A stretch of 32,304 nucleotides of DNA from positions 1-32,304 of the forward strand of contig JAISTH010000063.1 of the NCBI GenBank assembly GCA_031272715.1, given 5' to 3'. Below the pieces are notes generated by a model. It was not told the DNA's origin, did no database searches, and saw only the letters and a list, made by a program, of their open reading frames with translations. This DNA comes from Desulfovibrio sp. Lineage in GTDB: Bacteria > Desulfobacterota > Desulfovibrionia > Desulfovibrionales > Desulfovibrionaceae. The translations under genes and the position numbers were made by a program. Shown piece after piece: positions 8,160 to 16,759 of the stretch; the first letter of the stretch is position 1, and each line of letters starts with the position of its first letter.

Positions 8160-8285
8160 CACCGCCGCGGACGCGCGCTTTTCCACGTCTCCAAAACCCT
8201 TGCCATTGGCGGCTCTGACCGTAATGGCCAGGAGTCCTCCAGAATTCCGGTCGCGGATTCGAGTCCAAAACAAAGGGGAAGCCCT

Positions 8286-10715
8286 ATGGAACTAACCGGC
8301 AAGATGACACAGCTTCCGGATATGCCATGTCCCGACTGGTCCCGGAGGGAGTTCCTGAAATGGTCGGCCGCCTTGGGAGGCTTGGCCGCCTTGGACTCCG
8401 GCGGGCTTTCCCTGGGACTGCGCCTTGCGGAAGCCGCCGAAAAGGCCGGAACGGCCGACGAGGTCATGACGTGGGCCTGCTGCGTCGTGAATTGCGGCTC
8501 CCTGTGTCCGCTGCGGCTCTTCACCAAAGACGGCCGGCTGGTGCGCGTCGAGCCCGACAACACCGGCGACGGACCCGGCCAGCGCGAGATCCGGGCCTGC
8601 CTGCGGGGGCGGTCCGTGCGCCAGCTGACGTACTCTCCCGACCGCGTCAAGTACCCCATGAAGCGTATAGGGAAACGGGGCGAGGGGAAATTCCAGCGGA
8701 TCAGCTGGGATGAGGCGCTCGACACCATTGCAAAGGAACTGCGCCGCATCATCGACACGTACGGCAACGAGGCCGTGTACCGTCAGTACGGCTCGGGCAC
8801 CACCAGCGCCAGCATCAACCGCCGAAACGAATTCTACCGGCTCATCAACCTGCTCGGCGGGTACATGGATCAGTACGGCACCTACAGCTCCGCACAGATC
8901 TCGGCGGCGACCCCCTACACCTACGGACAGCGGGGAGCCAACACCGTCAGCGACATGGTCAATTCCCGCCTCGTGGTCCTGTTCGGCAACAACCCCATAG
9001 AGACTCGCGCCAGCGGCGGCGGCATCTCCTACGACCTGATGGAAGCCAGACGCAAGGGCAAGGCCAGATTCATCATCATCGACCCGCGGTATTCGGACAC
9101 CGCGGCGCTGGTGGCCGACGAATGGGTCCCCATCAGGCCCGGAACCGATGCCGCGCTGGCCTCCGCCATCGCGCACGTGCTGATAACCGAGGATCTGGTG
9201 GATCAGCCGTTCCTGGACAAGTACTGCGTGGGGTACGACGAGTCCACGATGCCCGAGGACATACCCCCGGGAAACAGCTACAAGGACTACATCCTCGGCA
9301 CGGGCTCCGACGGCCTCGCAAAGACGCCTGCCTGGGCGGCGCCCATCACCGGATATCCGGCGGACGGCATCGTGCGCCTCGCGCGGGAAATCGGCATGGC
9401 CAAACCCTGTTTCATCGTCCAGGGGTTGGGTCCCCAGCGGCATGCATGCGGCGAACAGTCGGCGCGGGCCATACTCACACTTGCCAGCCTGACGGGCAAC
9501 GTCGGCATCAACGGCGGCAACACGGGCGACCAGGAGGGATCCTGGGGAATTCAATTCCCCAAACTGCCCACTGGAAAGAATCCTGTAAAAACCCTCATTT
9601 CCTTTTACACATGGGATCGCGCCATAGCAGACCCGAAGAGCATGACGGCCCTTAACGCAGGCGTACGCAACAAGGACAAGCTCGATGTCGGCATAAAATT
9701 CATGTGGAACAGCTGCAGCAATGCGACGATAAATCAACATTCCGACATCAATGCCACCAAAAAAATCCTGGAAGACGAAAAAGCCTGCGAAATGATCGTC
9801 GTGGTGGAAACCCGCATGACCCCGACGGCCATGTTTGCGGATATCCTGCTCCCCTCGACGACTCCAGCGGAAGACGAAGACATCTATCGTCAAGGGTCAG
9901 CCATGGAAATCGGCTACCTGCTCATTTCTCCACGAGCCATCAAACCGCTTTTCGAGGCCAGAACACAGTACGATATCTGCACCGATCTCGCGAAGAGGCT
10001 TGGCGTACTCGAACAATATACCGAGGGTCGCACACAGGCCGATTGGGTCCGGTATCTCTATGAACAGGCCCGCAAGATGAAGCCTGAACTGCCAGAAGAC
10101 TTCAACGAAGCGACGAAGATCGGACTTTTCAAATGGATGCCGGGAAAGCCCAAAGTCGCTTTGAAGGCATTCAGGGATGACCCTGTGGCGAATCCGCTGA
10201 AGACGCCTTCAGGAAAAATTGAAATATTCTCAAAACGACTGTGGGACATGAGCAAGACATGGGAACTGCCGGAGGGAGACGTTCTCAAGGCCTTGCCCGA
10301 ATACGTCACCACATGGGAGTGTTATGAAGACCCGCTGAGGAAGAAACTCCCTCTCCAGCTCATCGGTCACCATTACAAGGGGCGCGTACACTCCTCCTAC
10401 TGCGACTTGCCATGGCTGGTTTCCGTGGCCCCGCAGCGATTGTGGATAAATCCCGTGGATGCACAGGCGCGAGGTCTCAATCACGGCGACCAAGTCAAGG
10501 TCTTCAATGATCGCGGAGCAACGCTTGTTAAAATCAAGGTGACGCCGCGCATCATGCCCGGCGTGGTCAGTCTGCCTCAGGGTGCCTGGTACAAGCCGAA
10601 TGCGCAGGGAGTGGATACGGAAGGATCCGTGAACATCCTGACCAGAACCCATTTGTCCCCGCTTGCAAAGGGCAACCCGCAGCACACCAATCTGGTAGAG
10701 GTCGTCAAGGCCTGA
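8286..10715 (+). CDS. dmsA: DMSO reductase-type molybdoenzyme, catalytic subunit A (copy 1)
   Basis: Exported molybdopterin enzyme, 809 residues, close in length and sequence to E. coli DmsA, which reduces DMSO and N-oxides in anaerobic respiration. A twin-arginine signal SRREFLKWSAALGG starts near residue 19. The FS0 [4Fe-4S] motif follows (C-VVN-C-GSL-C, then ACLRG). YSSAQI carries the serine expected to bind molybdenum, and the C-terminal dinucleotide-binding domain ends with SPLAKGNPQHTNLV. GGGGAAG lies 4 nt before the ATG. It heads dmsA-B-C-D. The substrate could also be another S- or N-oxide, or related. Codon usage turns from GC-rich to clearly AT-richer near 9,545, inside the gene. 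Confidence 0.88.
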   Translation: MELTGKMTQLPDMPCPDWSRREFLKWSAALGGLAALDSGGLSLGLRLAEAAEKAGTADEVMTWACCVVNCGSLCPLRLFTKDGRLVRVEPDNTGDGPGQREIRACLRGRSVRQLTYSPDRVKYPMKRIGKRGEGKFQRISWDEALDTIAKELRRIIDTYGNEAVYRQYGSGTTSASINRRNEFYRLINLLGGYMDQYGTYSSAQISAATPYTYGQRGANTVSDMVNSRLVVLFGNNPIETRASGGGISYDLMEARRKGKARFIIIDPRYSDTAALVADEWVPIRPGTDAALASAIAHVLITEDLVDQPFLDKYCVGYDESTMPEDIPPGNSYKDYILGTGSDGLAKTPAWAAPITGYPADGIVRLAREIGMAKPCFIVQGLGPQRHACGEQSARAILTLASLTGNVGINGGNTGDQEGSWGIQFPKLPTGKNPVKTLISFYTWDRAIADPKSMTALNAGVRNKDKLDVGIKFMWNSCSNATINQHSDINATKKILEDEKACEMIVVVETRMTPTAMFADILLPSTTPAEDEDIYRQGSAMEIGYLLISPRAIKPLFEARTQYDICTDLAKRLGVLEQYTEGRTQADWVRYLYEQARKMKPELPEDFNEATKIGLFKWMPGKPKVALKAFRDDPVANPLKTPSGKIEIFSKRLWDMSKTWELPEGDVLKALPEYVTTWECYEDPLRKKLPLQLIGHHYKGRVHSSYCDLPWLVSVAPQRLWINPVDAQARGLNHGDQVKVFNDRGATLVKIKVTPRIMPGVVSLPQGAWYKPNAQGVDTEGSVNILTRTHLSPLAKGNPQHTNLVEVVKA

Positions 10716-10745
10716 CCGGATCATGAATTGCGACAGGAGTAGACA

Positions 10746-11366
10746 ATGCTAAAACAACCGGCATTTTTCATCGACATGTCGTCCTGTTCCGGCTGCAAGA
10801 CCTGTATGGTCTCCTGCATGGACAAGAACGACCTGCCCATAGGCGTCAAATGGAGACGAGTGACGGAATTCACCGGCGGCGAATGGATGCAACGTCCTGA
10901 CGGCACGTTCGGGCAAAACGTGTTCGCCTACTATGTATCCATGAGCTGCAACCACTGCGATGACCCCATCTGCGTCAAGGTGTGCCCGACAACCGCCATG
11001 CACAGAAACGAACACAATATCGTGACAGTGGACCACAACAAGTGCGTGGGATGCCGTTACTGCGAAATGAACTGCCCGTATTCCGCACCGCAATTCAATG
11101 CGGAACTGGGCAAGATGACCAAGTGCGATTTCTGCTACGACAAACAGTTGAAAGGGGAAACCCCTACATGCGTGGCGGCCTGTCCCATGCGGGCCATCAA
11201 GTTTGGCGAGTTCGAGGAACTCAAGAAAATGTACGGCGAATCGCAGTACATCGCACCTCTCCCGAACCCCGCGCTCACGAAACCCCGCTTGACCATGATC
11301 CCCTCCCGCAATGCCAAGCCCGGCGGTTCGACGGAAGGCATGCAGAGCAACCCGGAGGAGGTGTAA
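10746..11366 (+). CDS. dmsB: DMSO reductase-type Fe-S subunit B
   Basis: Electron-transfer subunit of 206 residues (E. coli DmsB 205). Sixteen cysteines in four groups, starting CSGCKTC, CNHCDDPIC, CVGCRYC and CDFCYDKQ, should hold four [4Fe-4S] clusters and link the quinol-oxidising membrane anchor to the A subunit. There is no signal peptide, as expected for a partner carried across the membrane with a Tat-exported A subunit. It starts 30 nt after dmsA1 with AGGAG about 7 nt upstream, and ends 1 nt before dmsC. It is the only dmsB in the window, so it may have to serve both A subunits. Confidence 0.92.
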   Translation: MLKQPAFFIDMSSCSGCKTCMVSCMDKNDLPIGVKWRRVTEFTGGEWMQRPDGTFGQNVFAYYVSMSCNHCDDPICVKVCPTTAMHRNEHNIVTVDHNKCVGCRYCEMNCPYSAPQFNAELGKMTKCDFCYDKQLKGETPTCVAACPMRAIKFGEFEELKKMYGESQYIAPLPNPALTKPRLTMIPSRNAKPGGSTEGMQSNPEEV

Positions 11367-11367
11367 A

Positions 11368-12213
11368 ATGCCCCTACTTCATGAATGGTCGCTCGTTCTT
11401 TTCACGGCGCTGGCGCAAGTGGCCGTGGGCATTGTCCTTGTCGGCGAATGTCTGCTTCATGCAGCGCAAGACGCGGCGGTCCGGACGAACATACGCCGTC
11501 AGAGTCCCATCGCGTTCGCTCTGTTCGTCGTGGCGGTTCTCATCAGCCTCGGCCATACCGGTTCGCCGCTGAACAGTTTCAACACCATCCGCAACATCGG
11601 CTCCTCGTGGCTCAGCCGCGAGATAGGCATGCTTTGCCTGACTGGCATCGTCTTCCTGTGGCTGGCGTTCATGCGTATGAAAGAACAGGAACAGGCGCAG
11701 GAAAAAACTGCCGCCGGTCTGGTGGTCGTCTTTGGCGTTCTCCTTGTTGTTACCATGAGCCAAGTATACCGTTTGCCCGTTGCACCAGTCTGGGATTCCT
11801 GCGTCAGTTTCCTGGCCTTTTTCGGGACCATGTTCATCACGGGCGCGCTCTGGCAGGCTGTGGTTGTTTCCAAATCTGAAGACGGCGAGAAATTTGGAAC
11901 GCTGTTGCTTGTCATGGCGTTTGTCGGACTGATCCTAGCTGCGGCAAGTGCCCCTCTCGGCGTACCAGTTGTGTCTGCGGACATGAAGCCGGCGACGGTG
12001 CTTGGCCCTGCATCGTTCGTGGCATCGAAATTGGCCTTGCGGATGGTCCTGACAGGTCTTGGCGTGGGCATACTGGCGCTGACGCTAGTCCGTGCGACGC
12101 AGAACTGCCGTAAATGCGCTTACGCCCCATTGTTGGCCTTCATACTCGCTCTTACAGGCGAGCTTCTTGGGCGGTCTATGTTCTATTTTGCCTATGCCCG
12201 CATCGGGATGTAA
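11368..12213 (+). CDS. dmsC: DMSO reductase-type membrane anchor subunit C
   Basis: Integral membrane protein of 281 residues with about eight hydrophobic segments, like E. coli DmsC (287). It starts with HEWSLVLFT and contains SLGHTGSPLNSFNTIRN and SWLSREI, which fit the DmsC pattern. Its role is to hold the A/B dimer on the outer face of the inner membrane and oxidise (mena)quinol. ATG 11368 follows the dmsB stop after one base; GGAGGAGGTG just upstream, overlapping the end of dmsB, supplies the ribosome site. An upstream in-frame ATG at 11311 lies within dmsB and is less likely. Confidence 0.9.
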   Translation: MPLLHEWSLVLFTALAQVAVGIVLVGECLLHAAQDAAVRTNIRRQSPIAFALFVVAVLISLGHTGSPLNSFNTIRNIGSSWLSREIGMLCLTGIVFLWLAFMRMKEQEQAQEKTAAGLVVVFGVLLVVTMSQVYRLPVAPVWDSCVSFLAFFGTMFITGALWQAVVVSKSEDGEKFGTLLLVMAFVGLILAAASAPLGVPVVSADMKPATVLGPASFVASKLALRMVLTGLGVGILALTLVRATQNCRKCAYAPLLAFILALTGELLGRSMFYFAYARIGM

Positions 12214-12252
12214 CATATCTTTTGCACATCAACATTCGACACAGGTACTTTC

Positions 12253-12870
12253 ATGGACAAGAACACGCTTAGCAGACATATGTTGGCGTTGCACATTGCA
12301 GGAAAGGTATTACAGGATGCCCCGGATGAAGTTTTCCTTGCTCAGGCGCATGAGCAGGCGCTTTTCTCCGATTGGCCGCTCACACCATCGACACCGGAAT
12401 CCACGGCGGCGCTTGACGCGCTGAAGGATCTGTTCGCGAAAGGGAAAAGCGACTTGGGGGCCATGCGTCTGGAGCATCTTGCACTCTTTTCCGGTCCGTC
12501 TCCTGCCGCAAGGCCTTGGGAATCCGTCTGGCGTGAAAGGGACAAGCTTCTTTTCGGCGAGCAGACGATGCTTGTCCGCAAGGCTTATGCGGAGTGGGGG
12601 CTCGCCAATGAAGGACACGGGCGGGAACCTGAAGACAGTATATCCTTGGAGATAGCTTTCTGCGTGTTCCTTTTGCATCGCATCATTGAAGAAGGAGATG
12701 TCAAGGCACTTCAGTCTCTGACAGATTTTCTCGACGAACATTTGCTGCAGTGGGCTGAACCGTGCCTGCGCAAGGCATCGGAATCGACATCCGAGCCTTT
12801 TTACAGGAACATGCCGTTGCTGTGCCACGATGCCCTGCAGAGCCTGCGTACGGCGATTTCCTCGCAGTGA
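12253..12870 (+). CDS. dmsD: TorD/DmsD-family molybdoenzyme chaperone
   Basis: Cytoplasmic protein of 205 residues, all-helical by composition, of the TorD/DmsD family that binds the Tat leader of a molybdoenzyme and proofreads cofactor insertion before export. Visible family features are MRLEHLALFSGPSPAARPWESVWRE (in part), an acidic EPEDSISLEIAFC segment where the family usually has a D-H-L-xx-E pattern, and a C-terminal helix with WAEPCL. It follows dmsC after 39 nt and closes the operon. The assignment leans partly on context, because this family diverges strongly. It probably serves both DmsA copies, whose Tat leaders share the same core. Confidence 0.8.
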   Translation: MDKNTLSRHMLALHIAGKVLQDAPDEVFLAQAHEQALFSDWPLTPSTPESTAALDALKDLFAKGKSDLGAMRLEHLALFSGPSPAARPWESVWRERDKLLFGEQTMLVRKAYAEWGLANEGHGREPEDSISLEIAFCVFLLHRIIEEGDVKALQSLTDFLDEHLLQWAEPCLRKASESTSEPFYRNMPLLCHDALQSLRTAISSQ

Positions 12871-13182
12871 TACGTGGATGCGCAAGGCCAGATGCTGTTC
12901 GTGGAAAGGCTGAAACTCAGTAACGGTAACTTAGAACCGTAATTGCTGTCCGATCGGCTTTTCTGCCGCATCTTGTTGTGGACAAACAATTTTGCACCAG
13001 ATGTCTTTTGGGTGCTCTGCGCCAAGTAGCATTCAGACAAGGTTCATTCTAGTCGCCTTGTCAAAGCGCACATTTCTACCTGCACAAAAAAACCGCTTGC
13101 ATGGGACAGTTTTTCTGCAAGCTGCACAAGTTTCTCGAATTATTGTCCAAGTATTTGGTCAATAAAACATCGGGGAAGTATT
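12871..13182. other. intergenic region between dmsD and dmsA2
   Basis: 312 nt, AT-richer than most of the window. It has an inverted repeat GCTTGCA (13095-13101) / TGCAAGC (13116-13122), flanked by two copies of GCACAA, placed about 60 nt before the dmsA2 start; this may be an operator. A smaller repeat ACGGT/ACCGT lies near 12925-12942. No clear terminator follows dmsD, so dmsA2 could be read through from the dms operon or have its own promoter here. Confidence 0.4.
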
Positions 13183-15612
13183 ATGAATACGACACATAAC
13201 ATCAATCAGCTTCCGGACATTCCTTGTCTTGACTTATCCAGGAGAGAATTCCTGAAATGGTCCGCCGCCTTGGGAGGCTTGGCCGCCTTGGATTCCGGCG
13301 GACTTTCTCTCGGGCTGCGCATTGCCGAGGCTGCCACAAAAACCGGATCGGCCGAAGAGGTCATGACATGGAATAGCTGCATCGTGAATTGCGGCTCTCA
13401 ATGCCCGCTGCGGCTGTTCACAAGGGATGGGATACTGGTGCGGATCGAGCCGGACAACACCGGAGATGGCCCCGGGCAGCGCGAGATCAGAGCATGCCTG
13501 CGCGGACGGTCCGTGCGTCAGTTGACGTATTCTCCCGATCGCATCAAATATCCCATGAAGCGCATAGGGAAACGTGGCGAGGGCAAATTCCAGCGGATCA
13601 GCTGGGATGAGGCGCTGGACACAATTGCAAAGGAACTGCGTCGCATCATCGATACGTACGGCAATGAAGCAGTGTACCGGCAGTATGGTTCGGGCACCTA
13701 CTCCGCCAGCGTCACCCGCATGAATGAATTCTACAGGCTCATGAACATGCTGGGCGGACACCTGGATCAGTACGGCACATACAGCTCCGCACAGATTTCC
13801 GCCGCAGTGCCCTATACGTACGGAAGACGTGGGTCCAACACAGTCAGCGACATGGCAAATTCCCGTCTCGTCGTCATGTTCGGGGACAATAAAATAGAGA
13901 CTCGCGCCAGCGGAGGTGGCCACTCCTATGGGCTGATGGAAGCCAGACGCAAGGGGAAGGCCAGGTTTATCATCGTTGATCCGCGCTATTCGGACACCGC
14001 TGTGCTGGTGGCCGACAAATGGGTTCCCATCAGGCCGGGAACCGATGGGGCGCTCGCCGCCGCAATTGCGCACGTGCTGATAACCGAAAACATGGTGGAT
14101 CAGCCGTTCCTGGACAAGTACTGCGTGGGGTACGACGAATCCACGATGCCTGAAGGCATCCCCTCGGGGAACAGCTACAAGGACTATATTCTGGGCACGG
14201 GCCCAGACGGATTTGCCAAAACTCCTACGTGGGCCGCGTCCATAACCGGATATCCGGCGGACGGCATCGTGCGTCTCGCTCGCGAGATCGGCATGGCCAA
14301 GCCCTGCTTCATCACGCAAGGACTTGGTCCGCAGCGGCATGCCTGCGGTGAACACTCGGCGCGCGCGATACACGCTCTTGCCATCCTGACCGGCAACGTT
14401 GGCATAAACGGCGGCAACACCGGCGATCAGGAGGGATCTTGGGGCATCCCGTTCCCTCAGCTACCCATGGGGAATAATCCTGTAAAGACTCTCATTTCCT
14501 TTTATACATGGGATCGCGCAATAGCTGATCCGCTCAGCATGACTGCGCTTAATGCCGGAGTGCGTAACAAGGACAGACTCGAGGTCGGCATAAAGTTTTT
14601 GTGGAATAGTTGCAGCAATGCGACGATAAATCAGCACTCCGACATCAACGCCACCAAAAAAATTCTGGAAGACGAGAAAGCCTGCGAGATGATTGTCGTT
14701 ACTGATACGCGCATGACGCCAACGGCCATGTTTGCGGACATTTTGCTTCCCTCGACGACTCCTCCGGAGCAGGATGAAATCCTTCGCCAAGGGTATGGCA
14801 TGGAAATCGGCTCGCTAGTTCTTTCACGTCAGGCAATCAAACCGCTTTTCGAGGCTAGGACACAGTATGAGATTTGCACTGGCATCGCAGAGAGGTTGGG
14901 CATAGGCGAGAAATACACCGAGGGTCGCACGCAGGCCGGTTGGGTTAAGTATCTCTATGAGGAAGCGCGCAGGATAAAGCCGGATCTCCCTGAAGACTAT
15001 GACACTGCATTGAAGATAGGGCTTTTCAAATGGCTGCCCGAGAAGCCTGTCGTCGCTTTTAAGGATTTTAGAGATGACCCTGTTGCCAATCCACTGCAAA
15101 CGCCTTCGGGAAAAATTGAAATATTCTCCAAACGTCTGTGGGACATGAGCAAGACATGGGAACTGCCGGAAGGAGACGTTCTCAAGGCCTTGCCTGAATA
15201 CGTCAAGACTTGGGAAAGTTATGAAGACCCATTGAGGAAGAAACTCCCTCTCCAGCTTATCGGTCATCATTACAAGGGACGTGTGCATTCCTCATATTGC
15301 GACTTGCCGTGGCTGGTTTCAGTTGCCCCGCAACGATTGTGGATCAATCCGATTGATGCACAGGCGCGTGGCCTCAAACACGGCGATCAAGTCAAGGTCT
15401 TCAACGATCGTGGTGCAACGCTTGTGAAAATAAAGGTGACGCCACGTATCATGCCCGGTGTGGTCAGTCTGCCTCAGGGGGCCTGGTACAAGCCGAACGC
15501 ACAGGGAGTGGACACGCAAGGATCCGTGAACATCCTGACCAAGACTCACTTGTCGCCACTGGCAAAGGGCAATCCGCAGCACACGAACTTGGTCGAGGTC
15601 GTCAAGGCCTGA
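13183..15612 (+). CDS. dmsA: DMSO reductase-type molybdoenzyme, catalytic subunit A (copy 2)
   Basis: Second A subunit, exactly 809 residues like copy 1. By my count about 108 residues differ, i.e. about 87% identity without gaps. It keeps the Tat leader SRREFLKWSAALGG, the FS0 cysteines (C-IVN-C-GSQ-C), ACLRG and YSSAQI, so it looks functional. Differences cluster at residues about 150-240 and 540-650, while the last 150 residues are nearly the same. GGGGAAG precedes the ATG as in copy 1. No dmsB or dmsC follows. After the stop, about 30 nt still resemble the dmsA1-dmsB gap including its ribosome site; the similarity ends at the position of the dmsB start. It is probably paired with the DmsBC made upstream, or is used for another oxide. 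Confidence 0.88.
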   Translation: MNTTHNINQLPDIPCLDLSRREFLKWSAALGGLAALDSGGLSLGLRIAEAATKTGSAEEVMTWNSCIVNCGSQCPLRLFTRDGILVRIEPDNTGDGPGQREIRACLRGRSVRQLTYSPDRIKYPMKRIGKRGEGKFQRISWDEALDTIAKELRRIIDTYGNEAVYRQYGSGTYSASVTRMNEFYRLMNMLGGHLDQYGTYSSAQISAAVPYTYGRRGSNTVSDMANSRLVVMFGDNKIETRASGGGHSYGLMEARRKGKARFIIVDPRYSDTAVLVADKWVPIRPGTDGALAAAIAHVLITENMVDQPFLDKYCVGYDESTMPEGIPSGNSYKDYILGTGPDGFAKTPTWAASITGYPADGIVRLAREIGMAKPCFITQGLGPQRHACGEHSARAIHALAILTGNVGINGGNTGDQEGSWGIPFPQLPMGNNPVKTLISFYTWDRAIADPLSMTALNAGVRNKDRLEVGIKFLWNSCSNATINQHSDINATKKILEDEKACEMIVVTDTRMTPTAMFADILLPSTTPPEQDEILRQGYGMEIGSLVLSRQAIKPLFEARTQYEICTGIAERLGIGEKYTEGRTQAGWVKYLYEEARRIKPDLPEDYDTALKIGLFKWLPEKPVVAFKDFRDDPVANPLQTPSGKIEIFSKRLWDMSKTWELPEGDVLKALPEYVKTWESYEDPLRKKLPLQLIGHHYKGRVHSSYCDLPWLVSVAPQRLWINPIDAQARGLKHGDQVKVFNDRGATLVKIKVTPRIMPGVVSLPQGAWYKPNAQGVDTQGSVNILTKTHLSPLAKGNPQHTNLVEVVKA

Positions 15613-15701
15613 CGAGACTGTGAATCGCAACAGGAAGACAATATGTCATTCGCCCACAAACTTGCTCCATTAACACGCTTTCCAACACTTTAGACGTAGT
15701 G

Positions 15702-16280
15702 CTATAACATATTAGTCAATTTATTTGATCCTATCGGCACATATTTTTGATAGTTGCTCCCATAGCGTTCCTGCGAGTTTATTTTTTTTTCTTTGTCTTT
15801 CTGATTGATGTCGGACATATAAGAGACGAAGTCAACTATGTTCTCGAACAAGATAAGGAGCCTCTTTGCCATCTCAGATGCATGCTGCGACCTGTCGCCT
15901 CTCGCCACCTTCGGCATGCGCTCCCCATCGGATTTACCGATGTGTCCATCTGGCGACTTTCCAACCGTCACGCTGGGGGCATCCGCCTTGTCGGCGCCAC
16001 CTGCCGCAATCTTGGCGAGGCGTGCAAGTCGCCATATCTTGTAACCTTGGGGGCGCCTCTTCTGGTACTCCCTGAGCTTTTTTACGGAGTGGAACTTTCC
16101 TTTGGCGATGCCGAGCAGTCCCTCGTGGTATTCCGGGTAGAACCAATCCTCCCCGGTATCGCGGAGAACCTTCCCGACGAGCACCGTGCGGCACTTGACC
16201 TTCTTGCTGACGGGATCACGCCAGGATTGCTCCTCGTGTATGTAGACGATCCCGGCCTTTGGCTTGCGACATATGGCCAT
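15702..16280 (-). CDS. hypothetical protein, possible transposase N-terminal remnant
   Basis: A 192-codon open frame (start ATG 16280; another ATG at 16289 lies next to AGGAG). The first 60 residues, with MAICRKPKAGIVYIHEEQSW and KVKCRTVLVGKVL, resemble in style the N-terminus of IS4/IS1634-like transposases, which begin with short beta strands and an 'R-x-LIGK' pattern. This is from memory and weak. The rest is basic, hydrophilic and not recognised, and no DDE domain follows. The 3' part is AT-rich. It could be a truncated insertion-sequence gene or an unrelated small protein. It lies just beyond the dmsA2 duplication end. Confidence 0.4.
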   Translation of the reverse strand: MAICRKPKAGIVYIHEEQSWRDPVSKKVKCRTVLVGKVLRDTGEDWFYPEYHEGLLGIAKGKFHSVKKLREYQKRRPQGYKIWRLARLAKIAAGGADKADAPSVTVGKSPDGHIGKSDGERMPKVARGDRSQHASEMAKRLLILFENIVDFVSYMSDINQKDKEKKINSQERYGSNYQKYVPIGSNKLTNML

Positions 16281-16289
16281 TGTCCTCAT

Positions 16290-16759
16290 TCACTCCTGTA
16301 CATTGGTTAGGGAAGAAGCTAAAGCTTTGACTAGAGGGTGTCAACCCATCATCATGAAAATTTGTCCTTTTTTTGCTCCTCCATATAGCACTTGATTCTG
16401 TAAGCTCTATGAGCCACATGGAAGTCGCTGGCCATCACGTTGAGTAGGGAAACCAGACTTGCCACGGAACGCGGACGCACATTTTCGTGTGGCTTCCCGC
16501 CCATCCGGACATCTACTGCCTGCATGGCCTGGCCCTTGCCTCGAAGACCGGCGATGGGTTGAATGTAGTGATGTCGACCACGGTGGAATCCGTGGTTGGC
16601 TCGCATGGAAAGGAAGATGGTGGTCATCAAGGTGACCAGCCCAGCAATGCGCTGAGGTATTGCGGCGTCCCCAATCAACGGACTATGCGGCTTTTGGGAG
16701 CCACGCCACTCATCGGAACCGGTTTTAAGATTTACGAGGTACTCGAGGTCTTCGGATCT
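16290..16759. other. gap downstream of pgeF with an unexplained open frame
   Basis: 470 nt with no recognised gene. On the - strand the frame of pgeF stays open for 136 more codons after its TAG stop, to a TGA at 16352. The product would be basic and His/Arg-rich and matches nothing I know. A 92-codon + strand frame (16487-16765) covers the same DNA. Both may be chance or a decayed gene. Confidence 0.3.

Larger units (their letters stand above)
7353..8285. other. long intergenic region upstream of dmsA1
   Basis: About 930 nt without a convincing gene. It separates the - strand B12 operon from the + strand dms operon, so both promoters should lie here. It contains a + strand terminator-like hairpin (7651-7690), a possible structured RNA (8087-8159), a second hairpin formed by CCTTGCCATT (8198-8207) and AATGGCCAGG (8223-8232), and a 13-codon open frame at 8036-8077 starting after a G-run. 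No promoter of good quality or sigma54 site was found. Confidence 0.5.

Noticed and set aside
8248-8275. tRNA-like T-arm (GGATTCGAGTCC) before dmsA1
   Set aside because: The five-base T stem does not pair, and there is no acceptor stem or anticodon arm around it.
13095-13118. Possible sigma54 promoter (ATGGGACAGTTTTTCTGCA) before dmsA2
   Set aside because: The GG to GC distance is 11 or 12 nt, not 10, and the -24 box is poor.
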